Assembly (NCBI RefSeq): GCF_001039355.2
Contig: NW_019776148.1
Coordinates: 29,534-93,533, forward strand
Direction of reading: 5' to 3'
DNA: 64,000 nucleotides
Source: Lingula anatina
Taxonomy: Eukaryota; Brachiopoda; Lingulata; Lingulida; Lingulidae
Both the position numbers and the translations under genes were made by a program. Below the pieces are notes generated by a model. That model saw only the letters and a program-made list of their open reading frames with translations, searched no databases and was not told the origin of the DNA. This document shows, one piece after another, positions 45,594 through 57,612 of the stretch (positions within the stretch are counted from its first letter, which is position 1; every line of letters begins with the position of its first letter).

Positions 45594-47714
45594 CGCTCGC
45601 TCGCTTTGAAAATCGACTGAAAGACTTTCAGTCTATTTTGACTTTTTTTGCAGACAAGCTGGGAGAAATAGATTAGCCTCCGAACACTCAAATGCAAGGT
45701 GTCGGTGCAATTGTGACCCAAAACAATTATTAAACAGTAAACCCATGGGCTATTTTTTTACTGGATATCGACCCAACCGCCGCCTGTGATCGCCTCAGAC
45801 CGAAAAGATTAACGAAAATTGTATCCTTTATCTCAGCTCACCCTCAGTAATCAAGTCAAAAACATCTCGGAAGAATGTAATGAAGTGTCAACGAGGGATA
45901 TATATAGATTTCACTCGAAACCCCCGTAGATTTTTATGTACACGCTATGTACTACGAAGGACTTACTTTAATCTTTTTTACACGGGGGGGGGGGGGGGGG
46001 GCAGGCAGAATTGGATTTTTATCCTAGTAATTCTTTTTCAATAAGTAATGAGCTGAAGGGACAGAGTGTAAGATTCCAAACACATGTGATTTTTCTTTCA
46101 ATTTAAAGTACATAAACTATTTCTTGTTGAAGATATCTTTGGACAAGTGTTATTTTATATAGATAAATGTCATGAATTCATGTCGCCAACATAATCTAAT
46201 TTATCACCTCCTGTCGGCTCTAGCCATCTGTCAAGTATTTGAATTGCACGTAACCCGGATGTCAGTGCTGGAGTGGCAGTGACATGCGAATTTGAAAAAA
46301 CACACTTAAGAACCGCTGAAAGGCCCATTATTATGCATATTTACAGAGCCAAGATGAGGGTTTGGATGGGAATATCAAATCTCAAATAGTCGGGGTACAA
46401 ATTTCCATTTACCCCAAGAAAATCCGAAAGTATGACATTTTCTCTGGAAAACCTCACGTTGCGCACCTTTAAGCCGTACCTTCTCACAGCCTGAGTTGTA
46501 CTCAAACTGATTTCTTTAACTAGAGGTCACACCGAGTGTATAACTGGCCTACAGCAGTTTTACAGCTTCCACACGGACGGGCACGATCTTCAAAAGCATT
46601 CAGTTTGAGGTCAGTTTCATCAGGTAGACTAGTCGCGGCGTCTGAAACGCATGTATTTTGAAGGAATACTTAAAGAGCGTGGGAATGTGGATTAAAAATG
46701 AACTCTATTTAATTGAACAGATAGTCAGAACTGTTTTTTTTTATATGGTGCTTTGGGGGTTGGGACGGTGTTGGGGGTTAGGAGGGACTACATTACTACT
46801 TAACGCATGGAGTAGAGGAGTCATTTATTAAGTGTCTTAAAAGACTCACCCCAGGGAAACCACACCACTTGTCAAAAGTATTGACTATAAAAAAATTAAA
46901 GGTAGTGTTTGAAAGCCATGAAACTTTATAACGCAGTTAGATTTTAAGATTCGGCCTTCTGAATACAGTTTTCACCAAACCCAAATGTATGTATTCTGTA
47001 CGAGCTACACTTTTTAATATTGTGTTCTATTTTCAGCGTAAAGACAAATTCGGTCCAGCACAACAAAAGGTCATACATATGTAAGCCATTGAGATTTTTT
47101 CTATGTGAAAAAAAAAGAAAAACAATTATTTCATTCTATTGCTCCTTGTTTTAAAGATTCTACCAACCGCCTCCAGGGCATAACTGTGCTTATAAACAAA
47201 GCTAAGTTGTTTTAATCTATTAACTCAAAATTGATTGCGGTGGTCTACTACTGCATATGTGGCAGCAAATACAGAGTTTCTGAAAGGCCTTCAATTACGG
47301 CTTTTTCAAAGTCGGGATAAGCTGGAACATCAATAATAGTCAGACCACCATTGATACTTGAACTTAGACCTTTGTGCATGGTCAATCCAGAAGAGACTTA
47401 GCCAGAAATTAGCATGGATTGATTTTGGCAATTCCACAATAGCAGAAAACAAGACGTGCTAAGTAATCAGTTTACAGGGACAGGATACCACCTGTTAGTG
47501 ACGCCAATGTCTGCTAATTCAACGTATAAAATACTGCAGAATGACATTAATAGCCAACTGTGGAACATAAGTCCCTTTCGAGTGTTATTCTGTGCAAACT
47601 GAGTGAAAATATGCTAACTTAAAGGAATATCCAGAAGGAATAAACGCGTCAGATTCTACACCATAAACGTTGACCTTTGCTGGAACCTACAGTGAGAAGG
47701 GAAAGATCGCCGTT
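44737..47714. other. non-coding region upstream of the GPCR
   Basis: Expected to hold the receptor promoter, but I see no clear TATA box or initiator. It contains a (CT)n tract with GCTC repeats at 45,545-45,604 and a G17 run at about 45,986-46,002. The frames at 45,243-45,721 are caused partly by that tract. Confidence 0.5.
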
Positions 47715-47842
47715 GTGACAAGAATGGTAGTGTCCTAATTTAGAAACGCACTCCGTTATCCACAATTTGTATAGGTGGCATTTGCCCCATGTACTGAACC
47801 CGGTACTTCCGGCTATCCCTGACCAAAGTTTACCACATGACA
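47715..47842. mobile_element. CCGTAGTCCGC-family element, partial copy
   Basis: Diverged copy (ATAGGTGGCATTTGCCCCAT) lying head-to-head against the next copy, so that the pair forms a large imperfect palindrome around 47,842. Confidence 0.55.
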
Positions 47843-48014
47843 ACCCGGTCTGACAAAAATTGTTGTCCTAGGAATGTAAGTTTGGGGTCCCATATGGTAA
47901 GTACAGGTTCGAGTTAGTCAGAGGTTTAGGGTTAGTATATGGGACGAATGCCACCTGTGCAAAGTAATGGGAAACGGGCTACGGTTCTTAGCGGACTACT
48001 ATTCCTGTCACACC
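47843..48014. mobile_element. CCGTAGTCCGC-family element, reverse orientation
   Basis: It contains GGTTTAGGGTTAGTATATGG, GGGACGAATGCCACCTGTGC and GGGCTACGGTTCTTAGCGG and ends ATTCCTGTCACACCGG. It matches the reverse complement of 53,980-54,124 and the forward sense of 58,437-58,602. Confidence 0.75.
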
Positions 48015-48503
48015 GGTAGTATTAGTACTCTGAGGGGTCTCAACGGGTTACTATCCCAAGGACAACCATCCCTGTTAAAACCGCTCTTGAGATTTTCCGT
48101 TATTTAGACAATAAAATGGCATGAAAGTATAAACCAAACTAAAAGGTCAAACTTAAAAGAACTTGACGAGACAATTTGCTTAAAAACCCTGCATAGCTGT
48201 GTAGCAAGAGTTATGAATGAGTTCTGAAGAGATACACCTCATACAACCTTGTTCACATACATGTAATCTTCTTGACCCAACTTGCATTTTATCTCGTGCA
48301 ATGAGGTTTTAGTGGATTATTGTCATTATCAGTCAGGTTAATTTTATCAAGGAATACATTATAATACAGGAAATGATGCAGGAAATTAAGAACAAGGATC
48401 CAAAACCCGAGAGCAGATTAACATTTTAATGTTAAAATTTTAATGTTTATTAAAATAAACGCGCTTCAATCGTGTCCCAGTAATCCTGAATAAATCCTCA
48501 TCA

Positions 48504-48804
48504 TCATTGGGTGCCATTCACTGTCAGCAGTTTGGCTGTCATGGATCGCCATGTCTTTCCATCTTGCACCATTTTATCGGCCTATTCTTTTATGTTGTCC
48601 ATTCATGCCTTTCTTCGTATTCCATTGTTTCTCATTGAACTTAAATTCCTTCTATTAACAACTGCTGCAAATGATCTTTTCTCCTGATGTAACCGATATA
48701 AGATAATTGTCTTTTGTTGACGGTGTGCAATAACAACTTAGTTAATTTTAAATTATTTAGTACATCCTCATTATTTTGTGTTTAGTCCATGGCATATCTA
48801 ACAT
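48504..48804 (-). pseudogene. LINE reverse transcriptase, C-terminal relic
   Basis: In minus-strand frames, interrupted by shifts and stops, it encodes MLDMPWTKHK, LLLHTVNKRQLSYIGYIRRK and MVQDGKTWRSMTAKLLTVNG followed by TQ and a stop. The pattern of a small 'RQL.(Y/F)(I/L)G(H/Y)I.R' unit, then 'W.DNI..W' and 'WRSM.A' before the stop is usual at the end of LINE-type ORF2 proteins. Inactive. The clade cannot be assigned from this piece. Confidence 0.7.
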
Positions 48805-49137
48805 CACAGTAATTGAAAAGTAATGACATTCTCTGTAGTGTTATTAAAGGTTACCAATCCTGGATTTACGCACCAAAGCTAATTTTCCTTGAGGAAAAAT
48901 ATCTTTCTCTGACCCATAGTCCATCGTTCTATCCGTCTCTGCACGTGGCTTGGGGGAGGGGGGGGTGGTTGTCTCATTTTAATCAAAACGATTACTTCTT
49001 AATGACTCGCTGGTCATGTAAAATCATATCCATCGTCCGAGCATTTGACGATTAAGGCATGCACTGTGCATAAAAGAAATTGACGTCGCATTCATTTCAT
49101 ATTAAGAAAAATGGCCGGTGGTGTTTAATTGAGTTTA
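48805..49137. other. no feature recognised
   Basis: AT-rich non-coding sequence with a G-rich interruption at about 48,950-48,966. Confidence 0.4.
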
Positions 49138-49560
49138 CAACATTGGTCCCACCCCCTATTTCCATGTACTTTCATTTACAAATGATCACCTCACAGCTGT
49201 AAATTGTTAGGACTAGTGCTTTTTATTACATATTCCGTGTCTAACATGATTAATGGTTACAAGAAAACAAAATAATGGTGAAAATATACATATTTTATAC
49301 CATTTAGTAAAAATTATAAGAGGTACACCCTCAAATCCACTGTTTCACTGAGACTTCTACAGATGTAAAGAAATGTCTATAAAATTGAAAAAACGCCATC
49401 ACATGTCGCAAAATTCACACACAATGAGCATTAGGGTGTGCTCGTTAAAGATCACGTGCCTAACAGCGTGTGCGTTGTACCGCGTACTGCAATTATCTCC
49501 TGTAGACGGCGCGACAAGCCTTCAACACGGGTAACAATTCTGTTTTGTGGGATATAACGT
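49138..49560 (-). pseudogene. decayed Tc1/mariner element, 3' end (copy C)
   Basis: Alignable to 5538-5911 and 11,050-11,470. The minus strand encodes YIPQNRIVTRVEGLSRRL, then QEIIAVRGTTHTLLGT, the transposase C-terminus, followed by the non-coding end with GGTCCCACCCCC. Outside the sulfotransferase array, it shows that the element is dispersed in the genome. Confidence 0.8.
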
Positions 49561-49699
49561 TCTGAAGGAAATATCGACATGGGGTATGTTTGTGTCTTCA
49601 GGAAATCTTCATCCGATAGCAGTTTGGCAGCAAAATAGTACATTGCTCCAAACCCAGAAAACTTGTACCTTCCCTTGGAAAAAATAACAATAATAAATA

Positions 49700-49748
49700 A
49701 ATAAAATAAAATAAAATAAAATAAAATAAAATAAAATAAAATAAATAA
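49700..49748. repeat. (TAAAA)n microsatellite
   Basis: About nine pentamer units. A second, longer tract of the same unit lies at 62,826-62,891. Confidence 0.95.
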
Positions 49749-49749
49749 A

Positions 49750-51300
49750 GAAATAAAAAAGCAATGGGCTATTTGTGTTTTTGTGAAATACACACGTGGC
49801 CGATTGCTCAAATTAATCTATGCTCACATATGTCATAAAATGGTTATACCGTATATAACATAAATTGCACAAATTTATTTGTGGAAGAAAAAATATATTG
49901 TTTTAAAGAGACAATAAATGTTGTCGATCTGTGCGTCAATTCTCATCCCTAGTGTACCTCAAGGGACATTAATGGCTTTTCTCGGCGGAATCAATCGTGT
50001 GACAAAGATTTATATTTTTATCGCCATTACCAAAGACACAATGAAAAAATCACCGAAGTTTACATGTGACTTAAAACTGTTTTATAGTTCATGGCACCTG
50101 TCATGGTTGTCTATATTCAAATATGTTCTATTAGTTGTATATATAACCTTTATTATCTACCAGAATAGGTCGTTATTGCAATGTATAATTGCAATGACAT
50201 AGCACTATAAAAATTGTCAGAAACAATTAAGGGTTATTAAAAATTATTATTAACATTTATTGCAAAACATTGTCTCTACACTTGATTAGAGCCGCTTAAG
50301 TATATAACAAATACGCAATAAAATGATGATGTGAAATGAATAGCTGTTGAAATAAGCTTTTATTGATCAACAACTTGGAGCGTTAAAAAGATGGTCACGC
50401 TCCTACATGTAGCACCACCTGCTGTTTTCATGTTTAAGTGTTACAGAATGCAAAGTTAATTGTATAAATCTGAAAGCGAAATTTTCTAACACCAATCCTA
50501 ATTTTTTTAGGTTATTAAATTGAAAACAAACACTTTCAGCCTTGATTCCAAAAGGCTGGACTTCAACCAAGGTCTGGTTCATATGGTTACGAAGTTACAC
50601 AATTTGAAGTTAGAAACAAACCTTGAGTTATTACTGTTGAGGACCAACATAGGTATTTTATATTTGTGAACTGCGTGTGCATGTACTAAGTATTCATCCT
50701 AAATTCTGGTCTAGAAGTATATGAGAAGGCTCTGCCAAAAATGTCTTCTGAAGCCAATTAACTACCGCCCTGGATGTAAAATCATATGATTGTAGTATGG
50801 TTACCAAAACTCCATTGATGCCAGTTCTGCCACTTCTTAAGGCTCTGTCATGCTAGCGTTAATAGGTGCGTTTGGGTATCGTATGTGAAATCATTATACT
50901 TACAGCTGGCTTGGAGCGTATGGAATTACCCTTTTACCGACATGTGAAAATGAATGTGTGAGGCAGAATACCAATTAAATTGTTTTTGAACATGCTCAAA
51001 ACATTTAATCTCCCTCTGTGCATGCCAACGTGCACCAACGTGCGCCTGTGTACTCGAGACGTATACGACGTAAATTCAACGAGTCCCGTGGGTTTGGGTA
51101 CCGTCTAACAGAGTGGAAGATATTATAGGGAAAATTACAAAATGCAGTGAGATAGTATACTATTCACTATAGAACATTCGGACCAATGAACCCTTGATTA
51201 AAAAATCGATAAAAATGTTATCACTTTTCGGACCAATGAACCTTCGGACCAAAGAACCTTCGGACTATCGAGAAGCCCCCTATTTATCTTAGGACATATC
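49750..51300. other. no gene recognised
   Basis: AT-rich sequence. The 94-aa frame at 49,918-50,202 has hydrophobic runs but no family I recognise. From about 51,165 there are several copies of TTCGGACCAA(T/A)GAACC, probably an element end. Confidence 0.45.
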
Positions 51301-51390
51301 TGTGAATATCTTGTGAAAAATCAATCTGTGGCCCTGGTAGAGGGTAGTGTTTGGGTAACTTTTTCTCATACGTCAGTGCTGCGCGCCAAA

Positions 51391-51602
51391 GCCCCCTTTA
51401 TACTGGAGGCGTCCTCACTGCGTCCTGCAGTACGTTTGAGAGTGAATAAAAATACTATTTTACTTGCTGACAGCTGGCCGATCATTGAGCATTCATTCTG
51501 CAACAAAAGCGATTCTTGTGCCTAATTTCTACGACCACAGCGTTCCAGTTTCATGGTCGCACAAAGGACGCGGAAATTACGCTGTCCATGGTAAAGGGGG
51601 TT
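51391..51602. mobile_element. MITE with CCCCCTTTAYACTGGA ends, copy 1
   Basis: Starts GCCCCCTTTATACTGGAGGC and ends GCTGTCCATGGTAAAGGGGG, an imperfect terminal inverted repeat. The inside matches 61,695-61,913 (GATCATTGAGCATTCATTCTG). It overlaps an open frame at 51,464-51,847, which is therefore unlikely to be a gene. Confidence 0.8.
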
Positions 51603-51842
51603 GTGCGGCAAATGTGACAGCATCTGTTTACACGCGGGGTGTAAATTATCATCTCTTCCCCGATGTGAAAGCTATTACTTTGTTAGCTCGATTTAGCACC
51701 TCTGTCGTCAAGTCCGTCCCTGAATCTGATAAATCAAATCACTTGGCTCTGGAAAAATACCAGCCTAATAACGTCACACGATTATTTAATACCGACTCGT
51801 CCGCCCTTCGTGAGCATGAGATCGAAATGTTGCGTGAGTTCA

Positions 51843-51912
51843 CCTGATGTGTTATATAGGCTAACAGCGGCGTACCTGATGTGTTATATAGGCTAACAGC
51901 GGCGTACCTGAT
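51843..51912. repeat. 32-bp tandem duplication
   Basis: A unit starting CCTGATGTGTTATATAGG and ending CGGCGTA occurs twice without change at a 32-bp period, followed by a few bases of a third copy. Confidence 0.95.
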
Positions 51913-52490
51913 GCACCGTGGTGACAGACTTTCAACGCTATCCAGCGCAACTAATGGTGATATTATATCAGTGGAAATCACTAGTAAAAATCCACCATTT
52001 TCCCCCACTCTTACGTACAGTGAAATACTTTAAGGTGATCGGAAGCGCGCAGAGTTGACTAATTGATCATATCTCTTCCTTCTCAAAACCCCAGCGATTG
52101 ACTGATTCACTCTTGAGAACACGTTGGCCATTATGTGCTCAACTTGCTTTGAGAAATTGATGTACTGTGGTTTTCAATCTTTCCAAACGAGGGATTTTTT
52201 CTTTTTGAACCTCTAACTCAATAAGTATATCTGACTTTGGCCTTTGGGGGATAACAGTAATCTTTGGGAACGGAGAAAGCCAATCGAGATCTTTAGTGTA
52301 AATATCTCATTTATGTCCTTTTTCTTTGTTTTATTCCACATCTCCTAAAATAATATGAGGGATCGAACACTCCACCGAAACTGATCGAATAAAGTAATAA
52401 AAATAATAAGGATTGTTTATATTAAATAGTAATGGTATTAAAAGTAAAGAGAAAATGTCCCATTATAATGATTTGTAAAATATGGAATGG
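51913..52490. other. no feature recognised
   Basis: Non-coding, AT-rich. No domain or repeat that I can name. Confidence 0.4.
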
Positions 52491-52770
52491 TCAATTATAA
52501 AACTTAAAAATATAGATTTTTAGAGCTTTTTAAAAAATATCTTCTGAGCTTATATTCTTTAGTTGTGATGGTAACTCTTTCCTTTCACACGGGGCCTAGT
52601 ATTCAAAATATTTTTCTCCAAATGTTTTAAGCCTTGCACATCGAGGTTTTAATGCGATGCGATATGGTAAGTACTGAGATACAGGTTTACGAAGATAATC
52701 TGGTGCAAGTCCATAAAAAAGCAGCATGAGGGTACACAAACGTTGTGAAAACATAAAGCCCTTTTTCTCA
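52491..52770 (-). pseudogene. LINE reverse transcriptase, C-terminal relic (second type)
   Basis: A single minus-strand frame with two internal stops encodes TLMLLFYGLAPDYL, PYRIALKPRCARLKTFG, KELPSQLKNISSEDIF and KALKIYIFKFYN before the stop. This is the GLAP.YL ... LP..L...S....FK..LK.YLF pattern that closes CR1/L2/Jockey-type LINE proteins. Dead copy. Confidence 0.8.
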
Positions 52771-53589
52771 TCGAGCGATTTATCTTTTATGTTCCAGCTG
52801 TACCAGCATGTTTTATGACAACTTTAAAATATCTTATTTTTTATTAGATTATTAAAATATATGCCTATTATGAAAGGGAGAAACTTAAAAGCTACTTACT
52901 TCGAAACGACTAAATAATAAATTTAACAATTAGAAGCCATCTGGTAAATAACTTGTAAAAGGGACTTAAAGCCATATAGCGTAGTTAAATTTGGAGATAA
53001 TCTCAAAGCATACCTGCGCAGCTGCATCACTATCCGAAAACGTTAAATTTTTTATTGACTTAAGTCTAAGACTAGTCAGGCAGCTTGCTAGGTTATGTTT
53101 CTTTTTTCTGTGAATCATATCATCCAAGGTCCATCCAGACTAAATATCTAAATAAATATGTCTTTATTCATCATTTTCACTTACGATATCTTTGGACAGT
53201 TTTCAAACCTTGCTCTCCTTATCTCTCATTATAAACTTAATAATTCAAGCTGTCGTTTTTGAGATTGATCTGAAAGCTTTTACTGTTTATAAAATAAAAT
53301 AAAAATACCAATTTGAGATCAACTTGATGACGACGTGGTTTCTGGAGTTCTGTGCAAAATTTTAAGTCTCGCAAGACAGAAACGTGATCACAATTAGCCA
53401 GGGAAAAAATCGGTGAAAATCCAATGAAAGAAATCACCCTGTGGCCCTGTTAGACGATACATCCGCAACACATCATGAGACGGTGCCATTTTTTATCAAT
53501 GGACGTGCTATGAAATCTAGCCGGCTGTGAAGTCAAAAGACTCATCGCGGTAGTCCAAAGAGCAGTGTCTTGGAAATTATAGTTTTTAC
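52771..53589. other. no feature recognised
   Basis: AT-rich non-coding sequence, perhaps further decayed LINE sequence upstream of the relic at 52.5 kb. Short frames lack domains. Confidence 0.35.
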
Positions 53590-53740
53590 ATGCACTCTTG
53601 GTCAAAAAGGTTGTCCCACCCCCAGTTCCACGTGCTTTTTACCAATATTTACAAATGGCCGCTTGACAGGAGTAAACTGTTATAAACAATGCTTTATGTT
53701 CCAGATACCATATCTAACATGACTTGCGTGTATAGTACAC
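53590..53740. mobile_element. Tc1-like element end fragment (copy D)
   Basis: CTTGGTCAAAAAGGTTGTCC followed by CACCCCCAGTTCCACGTGCT matches the non-coding end of the copies at 5538 and 11,050. The transposase part is absent. Confidence 0.65.
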
Positions 53741-53789
53741 TTGAGATCACTTCCAGTGATATGTGATTTAGCAATACATGTGGGTATTA

Positions 53790-53945
53790 TATCCCCTACC
53801 AGGGCTGCAGTAATTATTGTGTGGACATTTCTGCTTAGACGACAGTACAGAGATTAACCATCTATGCCAAAAACATCTATTTAATCAGAGACATATATCT
53901 TAATGTCTAGTGAAAAATCAATCTGTGGCCCTGGTAGAGGGTATG
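53790..53945. mobile_element. inverted-repeat element with CTACCAGGGC ends
   Basis: The left end ATCCCCTACCAGGGC is answered by GGCCCTGGTAGAGGGTAT. About 155 bp, no coding. A partial copy of the right end is at 51,301-51,348. Confidence 0.7.
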
Positions 53946-53979
53946 GTTATTACAACAACATGATGACCCCAGTGTTGCA

Positions 53980-54124
53980 GCAAAGGAAGTCCACTAGGAA
54001 CCGTAGTCCGCTTCCCATTACTTAGCACAGGTGACATTCGTCCTTTATGCTAACCCCAATACTCCAACTAACCCTAACCTGTATCAATTACATGGGAGCC
54101 CGGACTTTCATTCCTGTCGCACCG
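53980..54124. mobile_element. CCGTAGTCCGC-family element
   Basis: Contains GGAACCGTAGTCCGCTTCCC and CCAACTAACCCTAACCTGTA and ends TTCATTCCTGTCGCACCGG. Same orientation as 33,882-34,033. Confidence 0.8.
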
Positions 54125-54655
54125 GCTTTAGAGAGCATGTAGAGGGCCTGTGTGACCGGAATGTCAGTCCTCTAGCTAGGAAACCTGCACAGGCAGCATA
54201 CGATACACAGTTTATTATAATACAAACCATGTACCATATCTAAAACAAAACCATGGTGCTTTTTAAGTCGTTAAGTACATCATGCTCAATTAGAATACTG
54301 GTGCGTACATAACAACATGATTAATGGCTCGTTACATCTTACGTATCGGGTCATTTGGCAATTTCCAGTCTCCAAAGATCAGTACCACTGAAGATGATCT
54401 TACAGTTCACTGAAAACAATGACTCCGTGAGTCACCGAGGAATTATAACGTAACCAATTAGTGTCATGGTATTATACCTTACAATACACAAGGGGTTCAT
54501 TCGTTTCTGAGTCATTTCTCATCCAAACAAATTTAAAGGGTTGTCTAATAGATATTGCATCACCGAGCATCAAATTGGATTACATTCATAAAGCACTGTC
54601 TGACTGCAGTTTTGCTAACAAAAAGGCTCTAGCTTGAACAAGCTACCAAGGAAAG
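54125..54655. other. no gene recognised
   Basis: Non-coding; no repeat that I can match elsewhere in the window. Confidence 0.4.
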
Positions 54656-54693
<38 letters not shown>

Positions 54694-54694
54694 C
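54656..54694. repeat. (TTA)n microsatellite
   Basis: About 13 units of TTA/ATT. Confidence 0.95.
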
Positions 54695-54841
54695 AAAAAT
54701 GAACATCCACATCGTTTTAATTCCAGGTTTTTTCTCAAACTGACTTCAGGCAATGGATTGTGTTGATGCTGGCAGTAGTTAACATGTAAATGTAGGCAAT
54801 GCAGCCGTAATACACATGCATACAACTGATGTATTCCCAAT

Positions 54842-54926
54842 GTAGTATCCGCACACATGTAGTGTCCGCACACATGTAGTGTCCGCACGCATGTAGTGTC
54901 CGCGCCTCTGCAGTGTCTCTGCATCC
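54842..54926. repeat. 17-bp minisatellite
   Basis: Four to five units of GTAGTGTCCGCACACAT with increasing divergence to the right (GTAGTGTCCGCGCCTCT, then GCAGTGTCTCTGCATCC). Confidence 0.9.
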
Positions 54927-56140
54927 CGTATGTCCGCCGTACCCCTTCAGTGGCAAGTGTCTTTTTTTCTTTTTTCCTCGGGAGAGGGGGGGGTACTCTG
55001 AAAGTTGGAGGCATTGCGATAACTAAATCACAGAGTGAAAAGAGAATAAAGTAATAGCTAGGTGACACATTCGGAAGTTAGAATGTTTTCTTTTATATTT
55101 TCTCTTGACTACATATGAAAATCCACGTAAATTGTATAAACCAGTTCTTTCTGTAACAAATAAGTCATTACAGTGGTAATACCAAACCTCATCAGCTTAT
55201 TTTTTTTCGGCAGACCAAGCCACCTTTATATTCATGTGACAGCATGTACTCTTCACCTAGTTATTTATGTAAATATACTGTCTTTGTCCTTGATCATTAT
55301 TTTGTTAATGATGGTGAATGTCAATAAAGCATAATGGTTCCAAATGGAATTTATTTCCTTGTCAGTGTCTTTCGTCGCTCTTTCAGTAAATTAAATGTGT
55401 TTTAACTCTAAATATCGTATTTTCTACATCATTTTATGTGAAAAGCAAGACATGCTGTTAACTGTTAGAATGAAATTTTATGCACACCAACATGCTATAT
55501 GTATCCATACAAATGAAATACATACCACACTAAAACATATCTCGGATAATAACAGAGTTAACAATATGGAAATATTAAATGCTGATATAAAGCTAGAATC
55601 TGGTCATGAACAAAAAATCACAAATCACAGGTACTGTTGCGGCGTAATTCAAGACGCACGTAATGATACAAACATTATCTCAGCTGAAATCTCTTCCTGG
55701 CCTCGTCGAAATCTGCTTAATTCCAACAATTCCGCGGATAATCAGAATTAAGCTACACTGTATGAACTCCATGGAATTGTCACATACCAAGCACCATGAA
55801 GAGAATCGCAGAGGAGAGACTGCACGTCAACTAACCTCTAATTATCTCTTATTTAGAAGATTTGTATGGGAACTTAGACGAGATTGAGACAGTAATTGTT
55901 ATCTTTTCCCTGGGAAATAAGCCAACGTGTTCTTCAATTACGCGAGGAATAAATAGCCAGAAAAACCTCATTAAATCATTGGTATTAATCGTGTTATTAT
56001 TGAAGATATGTTCATTATTTTCTTATTACGACTTCAGACGCACTTAAACTGTTGCCGACACGGCAGAAATTATAGACGTTATCATTTTCATTTTATATTT
56101 CCACGCTGTTCTTATGTTTATTTATATTGTGTTAGAGAAG
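54927..56140. other. no gene recognised
   Basis: AT-rich. The longest frame (55,395-55,751, 118 aa) has biased composition, no domain and no visible splice or start context. Confidence 0.4.
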
Positions 56141-56195
56141 AAAATAGAACAGTGCTCAGTTGAGTAACATCTATTCATTTAGTCATGTGATCAAC

Positions 56196-56554
56196 TGTAT
56201 AAAAGCCAATGTGCTCTGCGCGGTCATTTATAACTTACTGGCAGAGTGGAGGTATGTTACGATATTACGTGTAGATTGTGTAAAATTTATGTGTTTAATA
56301 AAGTGTAATTCACTTATATAGAGGCATTTTGTGTAGTCTACAAAAGTTTACATAAGTTAAGTTAAATCAGTAACATAAGTTATGAGCATCGTGTTTATTA
56401 AAGTCTGTTTAGTATGGGTGTGGCATTTTCATGACCAACACGCACATGTATATTTATGTTATCAAATAAAATTTCAGTACCAGCTCAGATTGTTATGGCC
56501 GTATCTGAGCAGCCAGTTGGCAGCGGAGAAAGCGAGTCTGGATATTGTTTTAGT
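56196..56554 (+). promoter_or_regulatory. promoter-like region with possible first exons
   Basis: TGTATAAAAG at 56,196-56,205 could be a TATA box. About 50 nt on, GAGTGGAG is followed by GTATGT (possible donor). An acceptor ATAAAATTTCAG at about 56,477 precedes an exon-like stretch with ATG at 56,495 (MAVSEQPVGSGESESG) and donor GTGAGTG at about 56,555. No matching downstream exon was found. AATAAA at about 56,296 and again near 56,793 makes an LTR-type retroelement an alternative. Confidence 0.3.
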
Positions 56555-56713
56555 GTGAGTGTTTTAAAATTAAATAAAAAATAATTAGTGAAAACTTACA
56601 CGCATGTAAAGATCACATGAATTAAGTTGTTTAGTATATCTAGTTTATTTATCTTTATTTCACTGTATTGTTATTATTATTTTTTCTTTTTCTTTTCTTT
56701 TTATAGTTTTAAC

Positions 56714-56790
56714 CAGTTTTTGTCCAGTTTCTGTTCAGTTTTTGTCCAGTTTTTGTTCAGTTTCTGTTCAGATTCTGTGCAGTTCTGTTC
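56714..56790. repeat. 11-bp minisatellite
   Basis: Seven units of CAGTTTYTGTY (for example CAGTTTTTGTC, CAGTTTCTGTT) in exact 11-bp register. Confidence 0.95.
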
Positions 56791-56859
56791 ACACTGCGTG
56801 AATAAACGGCAGTCTTATCCAATGGTGTTTCTTCATTTACTCGTGGTCCGCTACATAAA

Positions 56860-57563
56860 CCATACTCCATTCCTACTCCAGAAGATAGGCTAATTATTTC
56901 AAATAGAAACTGGTGTATGAAAAGTAAATAAATAAATAAATAAATAAAAAGAATAGATACAAAGCTTCCAAATAACTGATCATGCCTATACATATATCTC
57001 CAGGTCATAAAAATGGCGCTTTCTCTCTTCCATATATAGTATAACAGCAGAAAATGCATGTAAACCCTGGGGCGTATTACAGTAATGTCGCTTGGACAGG
57101 TATATGATCTGAACTGTAAACCAAATATATTGTAGCCGACTTTGACCATACAAGCCAGTAGCAGCTCAGCTAAATGAAATGCTGCGTCTGGTTTATAACA
57201 AGAAATGGACGGCAACTGTTTCAGAGAGAATTTTTTTTTAGTTCTGAGAGCTACTACATATTTATCCTACATCGAAAAATGCCAAGATTTTGGGTTTTGA
57301 CGAATATTAGAGGGACGTTCAATCGAAATTGTTTTTAATCCTTAAAACAGTCTATGTACGTCCTAATTGTAAAATCATTAGGCCATTGTTCAATACTCAG
57401 AAAATATCAGATAGGATTTAAATTGGATTCCGAATAAATGGTGCGAACAAAAAGAAATTTCCACGAAATTCATTTGGAATGTCGCCAGGAGTACTGGTGA
57501 AAAAGTTTTCATCCTTAATTATCACTTAAAAGTCACTCATATTTCTAGCGAATTAACTATCGC

Positions 57564-57565
<2 letters not shown>
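56860..57565. other. no gene recognised
   Basis: Includes a short (TAAA)n tract at about 56,925-56,948. The 152-aa minus-strand frame over 56,757-57,215 overlaps the minisatellite and shows no domain. Confidence 0.4.

Positions 57566-57609
<44 letters not shown>
57566..57609. repeat. poly(T) run, about 44 bases
   Basis: Uninterrupted T run; could be the poly(A) tail of a reverse-strand retroposon, but no body is recognised next to it. Confidence 0.95.

Positions 57610-57612
<3 letters not shown>

Noticed and set aside
51464-51847. 127-aa plus-strand open frame
   Set aside because: Its first half lies in a MITE (51,391-51,602) that has a second copy at 61,695. No domain, start context or splice signals support it.
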